Source: Lithospermum erythrorhizon (Eukaryota; Streptophyta; Magnoliopsida; Boraginales; Boraginaceae). From it: a DNA stretch of 64,000 nucleotides. The position numbers and the translations under genes were made by a program. Every line of letters starts with the position of its first letter. Within the stretch, counting starts at the first letter, position 1. The notes under the pieces were generated by a model. That model made no database searches. It worked only from the letters and a program-made list of their open reading frames with translations, and was not told where the DNA came from. Positions 25,544-36,870 of this stretch are shown here, in pieces. The DNA lies in assembly GCA_019722365.1 (NCBI GenBank), contig JADFUC010000709.1, positions 248,001-312,000 of the forward strand. The letters are read 5' to 3'.

Positions 25544-27500
25544 ATGGAACCTAATATGAACAATACCAGCTCTATTCTTTCTTTTTCATGGAATTTTGAG
25601 TCAGAGAACACTTTTTCTGATGAGTTAGAAACGAATAAAATCTGTGCGAGTGAGGTGTTCGATGAAAATCCTGAAACAGATGAAAGTTATTATGTTGATG
25701 CTGGTTTGGTAATCTATGATGAGTATTATGATGTGGATGATCATGATCCAGTGTTAAGAGAGGTTGCTCTTAATTTGGATTATATATGTAGTAAGTTTTC
25801 TTAATCAATGAAGTTGTAGAAGTCAGAGAATTTTCATGTCGATGATAACATTGATTCTGCTTTGGTGAAATGCAAGGATGAGATTGAACTTATTATGCAG
25901 AATAACACCTGTTCTGTTTATTCTTCAAGGAATTTTGGAGTTGAGAAGCAAAGTGAGCTTATCTCAACTCCAAGTGAAGTTGATTTTGGTTTGTTTGAAT
26001 TGGAGTTGGTTGGTGATGTTTCACAGCCTGCTAAGATGTTTGGGAATAGTGAGTTTTTGTTGATATGTGGTCAGAAAGAGAGGGTAGTTATCATGTTGAG
26101 ACAAATCAAGGATTATGTAAAGCATATGAGTATGGACTTTTGGCTTTTGCTCCATTGTTCAATCACATCTTCGAATTGCATAAAGTTTTTAATTCTGGTC
26201 CGAATGTGGTACTTCATGATTGTTATTGGTGTTAGGAAGTTTTATTTCATTGATTGTTTAATGGGCTCTAAGGGTCTTTTATGGGATTAATAGTTTGATC
26301 TGGAATTCTTGTGCGAGAAGTTGATGTTTTTGTTAGAATTAAGGGACCAAAGGAATTATTATGCGAGTGAAACTGAAATAGAAATGGTGAAGGATAATGA
26401 ATTTGATTATTCTAGGAAGCCTTTGGGAATCCAATGCCAAGCTTTCCTTCAACCTAGTGGAGTCAAATGGCAAACTATTGAATCTGATGATGTTGCATAT
26501 TCAGTCCTTGTCAACTTGAACACACTGGAAGAATTTTGGTTGTCAGAACAAATCATTCAAGGAAGCGTATATAACAACCTCCCTTCTCAGATTTGATGGA
26601 CTCAGGTGTTGATATCGAATGAAATAGAGGTAATGCTCAACTCTGTTAGTATTACTTTAGGTATCGATAATATGCTACAATTTGTTAATGAAGTTGCTAC
26701 AAAATTTGGTGTGAAAGTTAAGAATGAAATGAGTTGTTTCCGTGGTCAACATTCAAAACCTTATTGAGGTCCGTGGTCAGCATTCGAACCTTATTGAGGT
26801 CTGGAAGTTGATCAAATATTCAATTTCCAGTAGTACTAGTGGAGCATATCATATTTTAAAAAGTGAAGTGGTTATCTCCTTTGCACACTTTCTGATGAAA
26901 AGTCTGGTTTGTGTAAAACTAATTTGCAAATTGCAACAGAGATGATAATGAGTTTCAAACTTGATATTGTGAACCTTAAGCCTCTTCTAAGGAATCAATT
27001 GTGGAATTCAGGGATTATTTGGAGATTACGTAAATATTCATTCACAACTAAATGTACCAACTTTTTATTTAAAGTTGTGATTGAACATTTAAAGGGGGCA
27101 AACTGTGATGATGGGACCAGATTCGAGAGCTTGATTGGTAACAACACGAGTGATGCTCAACAAAGGCTTTTCAATAATATTGTTCCTGTTCAAGAAGAAA
27201 ATGTTACATGAATCAAACAACAGAAGGATGGAATGAATTTGTCATGCACCAAAAAGTCATGCACCACTTCTATGTGAAAAGTCAGTTGGGATTGCAGACA
27301 ATTTTCTATCTCCTTGAGCAAATCACCACTCTCCCTTATCACTCATGGAAAAAGCCAAACAATACTGAATTCTATACTCAACATTTGTGTATCAAGGAAA
27401 ATTTGGAGAAGTGTCTTGTATATTTGGTCTTTATAAATGATTGTGAAGACACCAACAATACAATGTGGTTTTTTATGAGATTTATCATATAGCTCTTAGT
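25544..27500 (+). other. Internal open frames of the non-autonomous LTR element
   Basis: Consecutive sense frames (25544-25804, 25862-26290, 26309-26596, 26909-27211, 27208-27492) are separated by single stops or frame changes and could be one eroded reading frame. The first part is acidic, with YYVDAGLVIYDEYYDVDDHD. I recognise no domain. A degraded gag or an acquired host sequence are both possible. Confidence 0.4.
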
Positions 27501-27914
27501 ATGTCGACGGCTGCAATAAGAGCAAGATGACAAGATGTTTATGAGAACTACATTTCCATGTTGAGTACACAACCAACAAGGCACCAACTTATTCATCAGT
27601 CTTGAGACATGCAGGTTCTGGCCATTGTTTTTTTCTCTCAAGTTCAAAGTCATAAGCATACTGATTTCCAAGGAAGTACAGAAGTGTCCGAAAGGTAGAT
27701 AGCACAAACTGAGGTTATGAAGCAGTGCGATCCTGGAATTCCGAGGGGGTTAAATGTTGATTTTTTTTCAGGGTGATCAGTGTTAGTACAATACCAATAG
27801 ACTTCAACGAAGTTTCTGATATCAATCGAATAATGAATCCCAAGCAATTAAACCTTCTCCGGTGATTTATAGATTATTACATACTTTATCAAAGATGCTT
27901 CAGTGAAGTGAAGT

Positions 27915-28603
27915 TGCCATGAGCCTAATGGTCAATCACGTAAGTTCAAAGAAAAGTAATGCGATCAAAGTATAATAATTGTTAGTATTTCAATATTAGA
28001 ACTCTATATATAAAAGATGCATCTGAACCATTAGAGATAAGAATAAATGATTATATACTTCATACAAGCATCTAACATGAAACATTTCAAATGACAATTT
28101 CAACTTTTTAATCTTTCAAATAAGATTTTGGAACGATTTTTAGACTAACTTTTAAAAATATTACATTCGATTTACATTAATAGTTAGTCAAAGACAAAAT
28201 GTAAAATTATATATATTACACTTTATACTCAAAAATTGAATTACTGAGTAATTAAAATCGATTATTAAAAATTGATTCAATTAAGTGATTGTTATTTTAA
28301 AAATGATCTATAAATGTAATATTAATTTCCTATTTTACCCTTAGATTTAACTATTAATGTAGATTTAGGAGTCAAAATAGTTTTTTCAAAAAGTTTACTA
28401 CAAAATTGCTTCAGCCGAAAAGCCTGCATTACTATTTAAAAATGCTTTTTATACTGCGTGGTTTGTATTTAAATTTAGCCAATTAATTATGTTTATCTCT
28501 AGTTTTTCTTGTGTATCTCTATAATCTCTTTTAAATCAGATTCTAATTCCTTTTAAATATTTACCTATTCTTCTCAAATTATCAAGCAAACCCTAATATT
28601 ACA
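27915..28603 (+). repeat. 3' LTR carrying a ~430-bp insertion
   Basis: The LTR starts TGCCATGAGCC and ends ATTACA directly before the GACAA target duplication. It aligns with the 5' LTR except for roughly 28050-28484, where AT-rich DNA absent from the 5' LTR interrupts the GAATAAA...TTAATTATG junction. The extra DNA has no clear inverted repeats and is probably a nested MITE-like insertion. Confidence 0.75.
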
Positions 28604-28608
28604 GACAA

Positions 28609-29304
28609 CATTTATGTACTTCATCCATATCCAAATGTCCATTCTGTTATTCAACTGGCTATTTTTAACTTCATGAATGATCTGATCTAGCTTGACAGGT
28701 TCTGAATTTTCACATACCTTTTGGTGGCGGTGCTTGACGATCACTGTGATTCACTGCCTGTGGCGTTTCTAGTTTTCATATGCCTATGCAGCACATCTCA
28801 CCTTTTTGTATGACTTGTTAACTTATGTTGTAATGGCTTTACTATCCTTTACAATCCGCTAGTTGAAAATTCGCTGCGTAGTATTTTTTGGGGTATATTT
28901 CTTGCTTTTATGGTAATGGCAATCCAAGAGGGACATGATTGCCTTTTTCGTGGAAATATTTTTAATCTATATGGAAGTTAATTATGAATCCATGTTTGAC
29001 ACTTCCATCTGTTTTGATTTCCAATATCTTGATGGAGGTGGTGATTTGTGTTCTTAGCTAATGCATAACAAGAGATCCTTTCAGTAAGCTCAAGTAGCAG
29101 GTTTTATTTTCCATATTGAATATGTTGGATAGCTATAATTTCTTTATTAGTTTGATCTTCATGATCTATCATAGTGCAGATTGGTTAGTTAAATAATCAT
29201 TTGTACTTTTGTTCACAAAACGTAGAGGATATATAAATTTCAGGATAGGGATAAGTAGAGTGCAAAATATATAAATCTCTTTGAAAATTATAAAACTTAA
29301 CGGT
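28609..29304. other. Intergenic DNA between the LTR element and the MYB gene
   Basis: No gene is supported. Mixed AT-rich sequence contains the presumed 3' untranslated region of the antisense MYB gene near 29100-29304. It may also contain displaced 3' sequence of the demethylase locus. Confidence 0.35.
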
Positions 29305-30819
29305 CTATAATATGCATGAATATCTTGAGAGGATAAAATCTCTCTTGTTTGAACAATAACAAGCACCCTGAAATCCTAGATCGTAACACATGCACACAGT
29401 TTGCTTCATGTTCACTTCCGGTTCTGTTGCTTTCTGAAATCCTAGATTGTACGTTGGTTCCCCGTCCCCTTCAATCCGTGGCTGTTGCTTTGCGACAGCA
29501 AGTCTTGTGTCAATGGTAGCTTGATGTAGTTGTTGGGGTGGACTAATAGATAGCTCTAGGTTGATTTGAGGTTGGTCAGGCGACATGCTGTTGACATATG
29601 AGTCGGAATTGCCATTCGAGTTGGAGTTGTCCGTTGAATTGGTTCTGGCAGTGACAACGTCTGCTGCAGTAGTAGCAGCATTCACTAAGGTTGTTGGGGA
29701 TGAGTTTAGAGGGCGATGTGTTTGAGGGTCGATTCCTTGATTGAGGAGTTTTCGCTTGATGTGAGTGTTCCAATAGTTCTTGATTTCGTTATCAGTTCTA
29801 CCAGGCAAGCGAGTAGCGATAAGTGACCACCTGAGAAACAAAGTAGGTCAATTGTCATTGTTATAGCTTCAAATTCTACTGCGACTAAAAAGCTTATAGA
29901 GAGTTATAGTGCTTACTTGTTTCCAAGTAAGCTATGGAAATTAATGATGAGTTCATCTTCTTCTTCAGTAAAATTTCCTCTCTTAAGATCAGGGCGTAGG
30001 TAATTTATCCATCGAAGTCGACAACTCTTTCCACATCTCAGCAACCCTGGTTCAATTGGTGCCAATTATATTAGAATATATATGACGAAATGGAGTTCAA
30101 AATATGAGCTTGTAACATTGACAAATATCAAGCAGTTGTACTTGCAATTTGTCCCAATATGAGAGACCATTATTAAGCACCATTGGCTTTATTTGAATGG
30201 GACGATCCAAAGAAGAGTGGTTGGTCTGAGTTGTTAATAAACACGACATATGTTATATTTTAATGTATACTTTCTACATTTTAATTGAGGATATAGTAAA
30301 ATGTTTAAAGTAAGTAAGGCATATATTCAAATTAAACCACATATATAGAATGCATTCATTATTAATGTTTCAAAACGGTGAGATATATAAGCAATTATCA
30401 TGTGATATACTATCCTCTGCCTTCTATGAGCATCACATTATAAATTTAAAATCATTATACTTTCATATTTTCAAGTCAAATAGCTAAATATTCTTTAACA
30501 TTTAAGTGAATATATATCAATGAATAATATCTTTCTATATACTATTATCATTGATAGATCCAATAGATTTATCATATCATTAGTTAACAAAATCCAGAAT
30601 TAAAAACGAAATTCTCAAAATTAGTTTGAAGACCAAATTCTCAAAATAATATTCCCTCATGTATCAACATGTTATGTTTTACATACCAGCTGCTTTAGGA
30701 AGAGACCTCCAACAGCCTTCACCATGTTTCTTGATATAATTGATCAGCCTTTCATCTTCTTCTTTTGTCCATGCACCTTTATTTGTTTGCTGTTTTTCAC
30801 AACATGGTGATCTTCCCAT
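29305..30819 (-). CDS. R2R3-MYB transcription repressor, subgroup 4 (MYB4/MYB308-like)
   Basis: Subgroup-4 R2R3-MYBs repress phenylpropanoid and flavonoid genes in the nucleus. Exons on the minus strand are 30819-30687, 30046-29917 and 29830-29305, with GT-AG borders in the positions usual for this family, giving 262 residues. The start [20 protein letters not shown] is the classic R2R3 N-terminus. R2 keeps its three Trp residues, and R3 ends [14 protein letters not shown]. Then come [14 protein letters not shown] (the C1 motif), an EAR-type repression motif INLELSI, and a Cys-rich end [15 protein letters not shown] like the subgroup-4 zinc-finger motif. One change stands out: in R3 the bHLH-contact signature reads [10 protein letters not shown], with Asn where Lys or Arg is expected. 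The protein otherwise looks complete. Subgroup placement is firm; the exact ortholog is not. Confidence 0.92.
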
Positions 30820-31032
30820 TTTTCTATTTCAATCCTTTTTACCTAAATTTTGAGTTGGAAACTTCCTACTTGGACAAATAAATTGGGACAGAAAATAGAG
30901 GTTGGTGGTGAGTTTGAAGAATATAAATGAAGAGAGGAAGTAGGAAGAACGTGAGAGATTGTGGGGAGGGCTAAAGTTTGGAGTGCAATTGACTCGGACC
31001 TTTTTGTGTATGTATGACTCTCCATGAGACTC

Positions 31033-31042
31033 ATATATATAT
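31033..31042 (-). promoter_or_regulatory. Candidate TATA box of the MYB gene
   Basis: An alternating TATATATATG run reads toward the MYB start codon about 215 bp away. The intervening leader lacks other in-frame coding signals. AT-rich DNA makes chance TATA runs common, so support is modest. Confidence 0.4.
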
Positions 31043-31445
31043 GTTCACCTAATTTATACATCAATAATTAATCTATCCAATTCAAATTAGTTAATGTTTT
31101 TATTATTATATGTGATGATTTGAATGATGCATGAATGCATTTAGGTTAGTTATTTTAAGAAATATAAAATTTATACTATTAGATTTGTTTTAATTATTTA
31201 TTTGTAATTTTTAATAATGTAACTAAAAGTCATTATGATAAAAATGTATATTCAAAAATAAAAATACCGATTAAATGTGGATTGCATTGAGTATTGTTAT
31301 TATAGCAAGATGAAATTGTTGTATGATGGATGGGAGAAGAGGAGAGTTTAGTAAACAGAATTAGTAGGTGAACCACATTTAAGTATCCTCAATTTTATAT
31401 TTATGACCTACCAACTTCACCTGTTTAGCATTATTTTAGGTACTA

Positions 31446-33480
31446 CACTACTAAAAAAAATGAGCAGTGGTTGGGGCAAAATAAATTGTCAAGAAACGAT
31501 TGCTTACTGACAACGAAATTATCATAACTTTGCAACCATGAGAAAACCCATTTAAAAAATTTCTACGAAAGTATCGCAACGAATTCATTAACGACGTGTA
31601 TCCGTTGCAACCTTCCAACGAATTTGCAACAAGTTTGCAAGGAATTAATTAATTTAATTTTGAATACATTTTATTCTTTAGTCGCTGCAAAAACGCTATT
31701 TCGTCAATGCAAGACCAAAATAAGTGTTATAATGATTTTATAACATTACATATTTTAACCTATGCTCGCCGCCATTAACGTTGCATCTTTCACCATAATC
31801 TTAAAACCACCACAATGAGTTTGGAGCCAATGCATTTGGGGCAAACGGGTTTCATAAGACTCTGTGACTAACGTTTCGCAAACTTGTTGCATATTCGTGG
31901 GTAATTATTGACTTTTTTCAAAATTAACAATAACAAGTTTATAATAAAGTTATTACATATTATAGCATTTTCTTCTAATATAATGATAATATATAAAATT
32001 TATATTCATTGATAATGATAATAGAAACCAAACATAATTTATTAATTCAATGTATTTCTCCTAATAGGAAGTTTCTTTCATGTCATTGAGTTCCTTTAAT
32101 ATTACTACATTGGTAATTGATTTGAGTTGTTTCTTGTATAAGATGTTATCCTATATTAAGTAAATTTCAAATTAATTAACATCAAAATCCGAGAATCCAA
32201 AAAACGGAAGAAATAATATCAAATCTCATTTAACAACAAATTTGCTACAAGTTTGCAATGAGTTTCAAATGTCATGATTGACAACGGATTTGCAAGGGGT
32301 AAAACATAGGCAGCCAAAAATTTCAAACTTTCCCCCAAATATTTCATCCAAAAAAATTGAAATTCCCCCCTAAATATTTTAGCCCAAGTTAAAAGGTTAA
32401 ATGCCTTTATTTAAACATATTTTTCTCATTATTCTTCAATTTCCTTCAAAATCTAAAACTCAAATTATTTTTCACTCCTTTAAATTATTTCACTCTTCAT
32501 CTTCTTGACTTCCAATTTATGTTTGTTTTATAGTTTGTATAATTTTCAATTGTTCTAATATTTATATAATTTTATATAGTTTTGTGTTATTCATTATTTG
32601 TATAATTTTTAATTATGATTCTATAATTTTGTATTATTCATTATTTGTATAATTTTAAGAATTTGACTTACAATCTTGGGTTATTTATTATTTGTATAAT
32701 TTTTAATTGTTCTAATATTTTACAATTTTTGTTTTTATAGGACATGTTGTTCAAGAATTGATATTTCTTGATAGTTATTTTTCAAACACCAAATGAGGTG
32801 TAATACTTTATTTCATCAATCTAATACTTTGTTATTGTACATATTGTTTATCTTATAGCTCCTTTAATTTTGTGCAAATAGGATGTTGATATATGAGTTT
32901 AAATTGTTATTTTAAAAGGTTAAGACAATGTATTATATTTATATTTTTCTTCATTATATTTAAAATTTGTAAAAAATGGATATCTTGTGTCATAACATAA
33001 AAATGAAATATAAATTATTATTATTTTGTGCATTTGCTGCAGTGTTATGGGACTATAAATTGGTTACTGGCCTTTTTTTTTAATACCAAATTACAATATT
33101 TAGCAACGGGTTTGCTAGGGGCGTCAACTAGTTTGCTACGGACTTCAAAGACTTTTGCAACGGCATTCAAGGCCATTTGCAACATATTACAAGCACCTGC
33201 AACGGAAATTAAAATATTTTACAAAATTATTGTAACACATTTGCAAGGGATTCTAATTAGTTAGCAACAACCTTCGTAATTGTTGCAACGGACATGTCAA
33301 CGGATTAACAACGAATTTGTCCGCTTGAGCCTTTGACCAGCGAAACACGGTTGTAAAACAGCTTGCTACAGGCTTGGCAACGGCATTTCGCGGGCCATTT
33401 TTTGACTTTGCAACGCTGCAGAGGCTGTTGGGCCGATTCTGCTGCTAACCGTCAGCAAGAGCTTAGCCACGTAGACACTA
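31446..33480. mobile_element. Decayed CACTA-like (En/Spm) DNA transposon remnant
   Basis: The left edge reads CACTACTAAAAAAAA, a typical CACTA terminal motif. Dense subterminal-type repeats follow, such as GCAACGAATTTGCAACAAG and TTTGCAAGGAATT. Similar motifs recur near 32225-32300 and 33100-33420 in both orientations. I found no transposase. A matching right terminus (TAGTAGTG) is missing, so the right boundary is set where the repeats stop. This is probably a non-autonomous or eroded copy. Confidence 0.6.
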
Positions 33481-36359
33481 CGAATTCACCAAATGCATCG
33501 GGTCATTTTTCTAAGAGTTAAATTTATATTTGGTATAACTGGCCAAGATTTAATACATTCATTTCAAATTAATTGATTTTTTTAATTTTCGAGACACAAC
33601 TTTAATTATTAATTACTTCATACTTAAGATATATCATGAAAATTATAATAAAATATTATGAAAATATTTTAAAATCTAATGATATTAATTTTATATTTTT
33701 GGGTTAACGAACAAAGTATTTATCAAGCTACGACACTAATCCCAAAACGCCAATTACTCAAACTGGCGGAGTATTTGGGCATTGTTCCATTCCGACATTT
33801 ACATTATTACATAGTAACAAATTTAGAAAACAATGAAAATTCAGTAATTAATCAACTTTTTACAGGATAATAATAATTATAGAACACAATAAAAATTCAA
33901 GTAATTAATCAAACTTTCTATCGATCTAAATGATATGGAGTCAATAATATGGCTCGTATATGGTAGTTAGAGTTCTGTAGAGCCGATTTTGTTTCAATAT
34001 TATGATCTTATACATAATTTATCGGGGATCTACCTAGTTCTATTATGGAAAAGTTTCAGTAGTTATCATAGATATATTTTTATTTTATTAGGACGTTGCT
34101 TCGATGTGTGAAACAAATTAGAGAATAGTGGGATACCCAAGAAAAGTTATAGACAAAATTTTCACTTGTTTTGGTCGTCATAGTGAAATCTTCAAACGGA
34201 AAAGGATATAGCTATCCCATTGAAACTGAACTTCTAAAAATCTCTGTCCTTTTATTCTTCCACATATTTTATTATGAGTAAGTGGGATTAGTAATTCTAT
34301 TCCTGGCTAACAATATATGAGTAACATAATTAGGTATAGAACTACAAAGTACAAGTAGTATATATTCTAGTGGTACTAGTACAGTAGTACTACTAGCCTG
34401 GGGGTTTAATTGACTGGGTTCGTAAGAAGGAAGAGTGAGTGGTTGCAAGTGAAGTACTTAGGGCGGATTGGGTAGGTAGCCCTCACTAGTTTTGATGTTA
34501 TTATTGTTGTTGGAGTCATATAATGTTCCATATACTATATAGTATCATGTTTTTCCAATTACTTTACTACCTAACTCCTCTGTGTCTTCTCTATCAACTC
34601 CCGACTTTTCTACACATACTTCTGCATTCTTCAACCTCTCGGTTCCATTACCCATAAATCATAATGCCTTGGGATTTCTTCTTTTGTCTTCTTATTGTAG
34701 GTTTTAAACCCTCACAATTCTCTAATTTGAGCACTAGGACCGATGGATAAAATGGATTCAAGAGTCACATGATTGTTTGTACCTAATGATCATGTTAGCT
34801 AAAATAACACTCGCATTTTATACTTCTATTAATTGTTCATTTGTTATATTAAAATTTAAAACCGGTGGAAGTAGATAAAAACATCAATAATAAACAAATT
34901 AAATATAATCAATTTTCTTTTTCGATTTTCGCCTCATTTAACTCTAATTCCTCATTTCAATCATGAAGTAGATGATTTAATCACACACATGCATGCATAT
35001 GCGGTTGAAGACGTGAATGTGATAATATGGACGTGAAAGAAACTTCCATTGTATTTAGTCGTCATCAGCTAATAATATGAAAAGACGGGCCAAACTTCAG
35101 GCTTCACCTATGATCAAATCATACACATCCAGACATCCAGTACAGTTGGTAGCTACTACTTGGAATCTGATTCTGATAAATACTGCCTATAAAATAAATT
35201 AAAGACTTGTCGTCAAGAAATGCCTAAATCTTGGGGTTCAAAATTGAATTTATAGAGTTAAGGCGGTCAAATTTTGAGGAGAAATTAATATTTCAATAAA
35301 CTTTTTGGTAAAATTCAAATCTTCATAATTGATATCTAACCTACATAATTCTACCCCATCCCCTCATACCCACTGCATCTTCCTCATGGCAGCTAACACC
35401 ATCTCCGGCCAAACCATTTTCACCTATCTAAAACAAGAAGATGAAGAGGTTGAACTCAAAGATGAGCCCTTAAATGCTCCTGCTAAATTCAAACTTATAT
35501 ACACTGTTCTCATCTTGTTATTCTGCAAAAATGAGTAGAATTGAATTATTTAAACATTTTAAATTCTCATAGCCATAATCGCCACCACCAACATTCAAAT
35601 TCATACCCAAAGTTTGCTAATAATTAAAAAGAGCCATTTAATGAATTTATGCTCAAATTCATCTCTCTCTTATTATAACATATTTTGAACTTACTTAGGT
35701 GGCTCAAGCTTTGAATTGAAATAAGGATATCATTATTCCTCTTTCTTTCTTTCGTGGATTAACATTGTCAGATTATTATTTTGTTACTGTTAATTTTTAA
35801 TATTAATATTTTATTTTTTTTTCAAATTTTACCAAAAAGTTTATTGAAATATTAATTTGGCTTCAAATTTTAACTCCGTAACTCTCAAAATTCAATTTTC
35901 ACCCCAAATTAACTTTCAAATCCAGTCACTGCTACAATTAAACGGAACCGAGTCTGGGGACCAGCGCAACTTGCCACTTACTTTTACTCAAACCGCTACA
36001 ATTATCGCACCACATCGCAATCTGGTGCCAATTTCGTGACCATTTTGGCCATTCGCTTCTCTACCTAATCGCGGGGTTTCAGACATACTTTCATCTCATT
36101 TAAAGCATCGCCCACTGACTTCGTTGTACCTCTCAACTTCATCATAGATATTTTGTTTCTATTGTATAATACTTGGATTTAAAACTACATTACCTAAAAA
36201 AAACATATATTTCGAACTCTTCCATCGATATATATTTTATCAAATATTATACAATACAAACAAATATATTTAAGGCCAAATTGGGTTACAACTATAAAAA
36301 GTGACACCATGGCATTTACTTGAAAGTATTTGATTATTTAAGATTATATATCATGTATT
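33481..36359. other. AT-rich intergenic DNA, no supported gene
   Basis: Short open frames near 33679, 35329 and 35857 show no domain, no conserved splice structure and no family match. A small ATG at 34663 opens a short hydrophobic signal-like stretch but leads to no mature peptide. Confidence 0.4.
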
Positions 36360-36870
36360 GATTATATTATTAGTAGTTATAATATAAATATAAAGTAGTG
36401 CATGGCGAAAGAATATTCGAAAGATTGCCCTACTACCCTATCCAAGTACTGACCACCCACCTAGATATCTTGGAGCCTAGTTTAGGTTTATTGTGTCTAT
36501 AAATAAGACACAATATTTTATTTCATATTCAATCAATTCTATTCAATCAATATAATATTTACATTCAAAGAAAAAAAATCTTCTAGATTTTCATAAAACT
36601 TCTTCTTCATCAACGCATATAGGCTTTATACACACAATAAATCTAAACTTCTTGTAGAGCTTCCAAGATACCTAAATGCTAAGCTAATACTGAATATTTA
36701 CTTGTGCATTCTAATGTCCACTTGAGTATTAATACTCTTTAACAGTATATGTCGGTATTAAAAGGTCAGTTGTGAAATCGGTATTAAAAGGTCAGGTTGT
36801 GAAATGAGGTTGATGATCCTCTTCCCGAATTAGTGTGCCAATTTTTTAAACTGTTTCTCCTAATCCAACA
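36360..36870 (+). mobile_element. Possible solo LTR or promoter-like fragment
   Basis: TCTATAAATAAGACACAA at about 36496 resembles the TATA and cap region of a Ty1-copia LTR. CAATCAATTCTATTCAATCAA follows, then a short direct repeat CGGTATTAAAAGGTCAG near 36740 and 36780. No target duplication or second LTR was found, so a gene promoter fragment is an equal alternative. Confidence 0.3.

Larger units (their letters stand above)
24956..28603 (+). mobile_element. Non-autonomous LTR retrotransposon, complete, with 5-bp target duplication
   Basis: Two similar LTRs flank a 2.6-kb internal region. The element is bordered by GACAA at 24951-24955 and GACAA at 28604-28608, the 5-bp duplication typical of LTR elements. 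The 5' LTR begins TGTCATGACC and ends GGTCATGACA. TGGTATCAGA follows two bases later, matching the usual initiator-methionine tRNA primer site. A purine-rich tract lies before the 3' LTR. The internal region has several open frames, for example one starting MEPNMNNTSSILS, but no gag knuckle, protease, integrase or reverse transcriptase motif. It therefore probably depends on enzymes supplied in trans. The LTRs differ at many sites, so the insertion is not young. Confidence 0.85.

Noticed and set aside
34663..34760. Short frame beginning MPWDFFFCLLIVG that resembles a signal peptide
   Set aside because: No second exon with a Cys-rich or other mature peptide follows, and the frame closes quickly.
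35329..36039. Two 60-69-codon frames as possible small genes
   Set aside because: Low complexity, no signal peptide plus mature peptide pattern, no splice evidence and no recognisable family.
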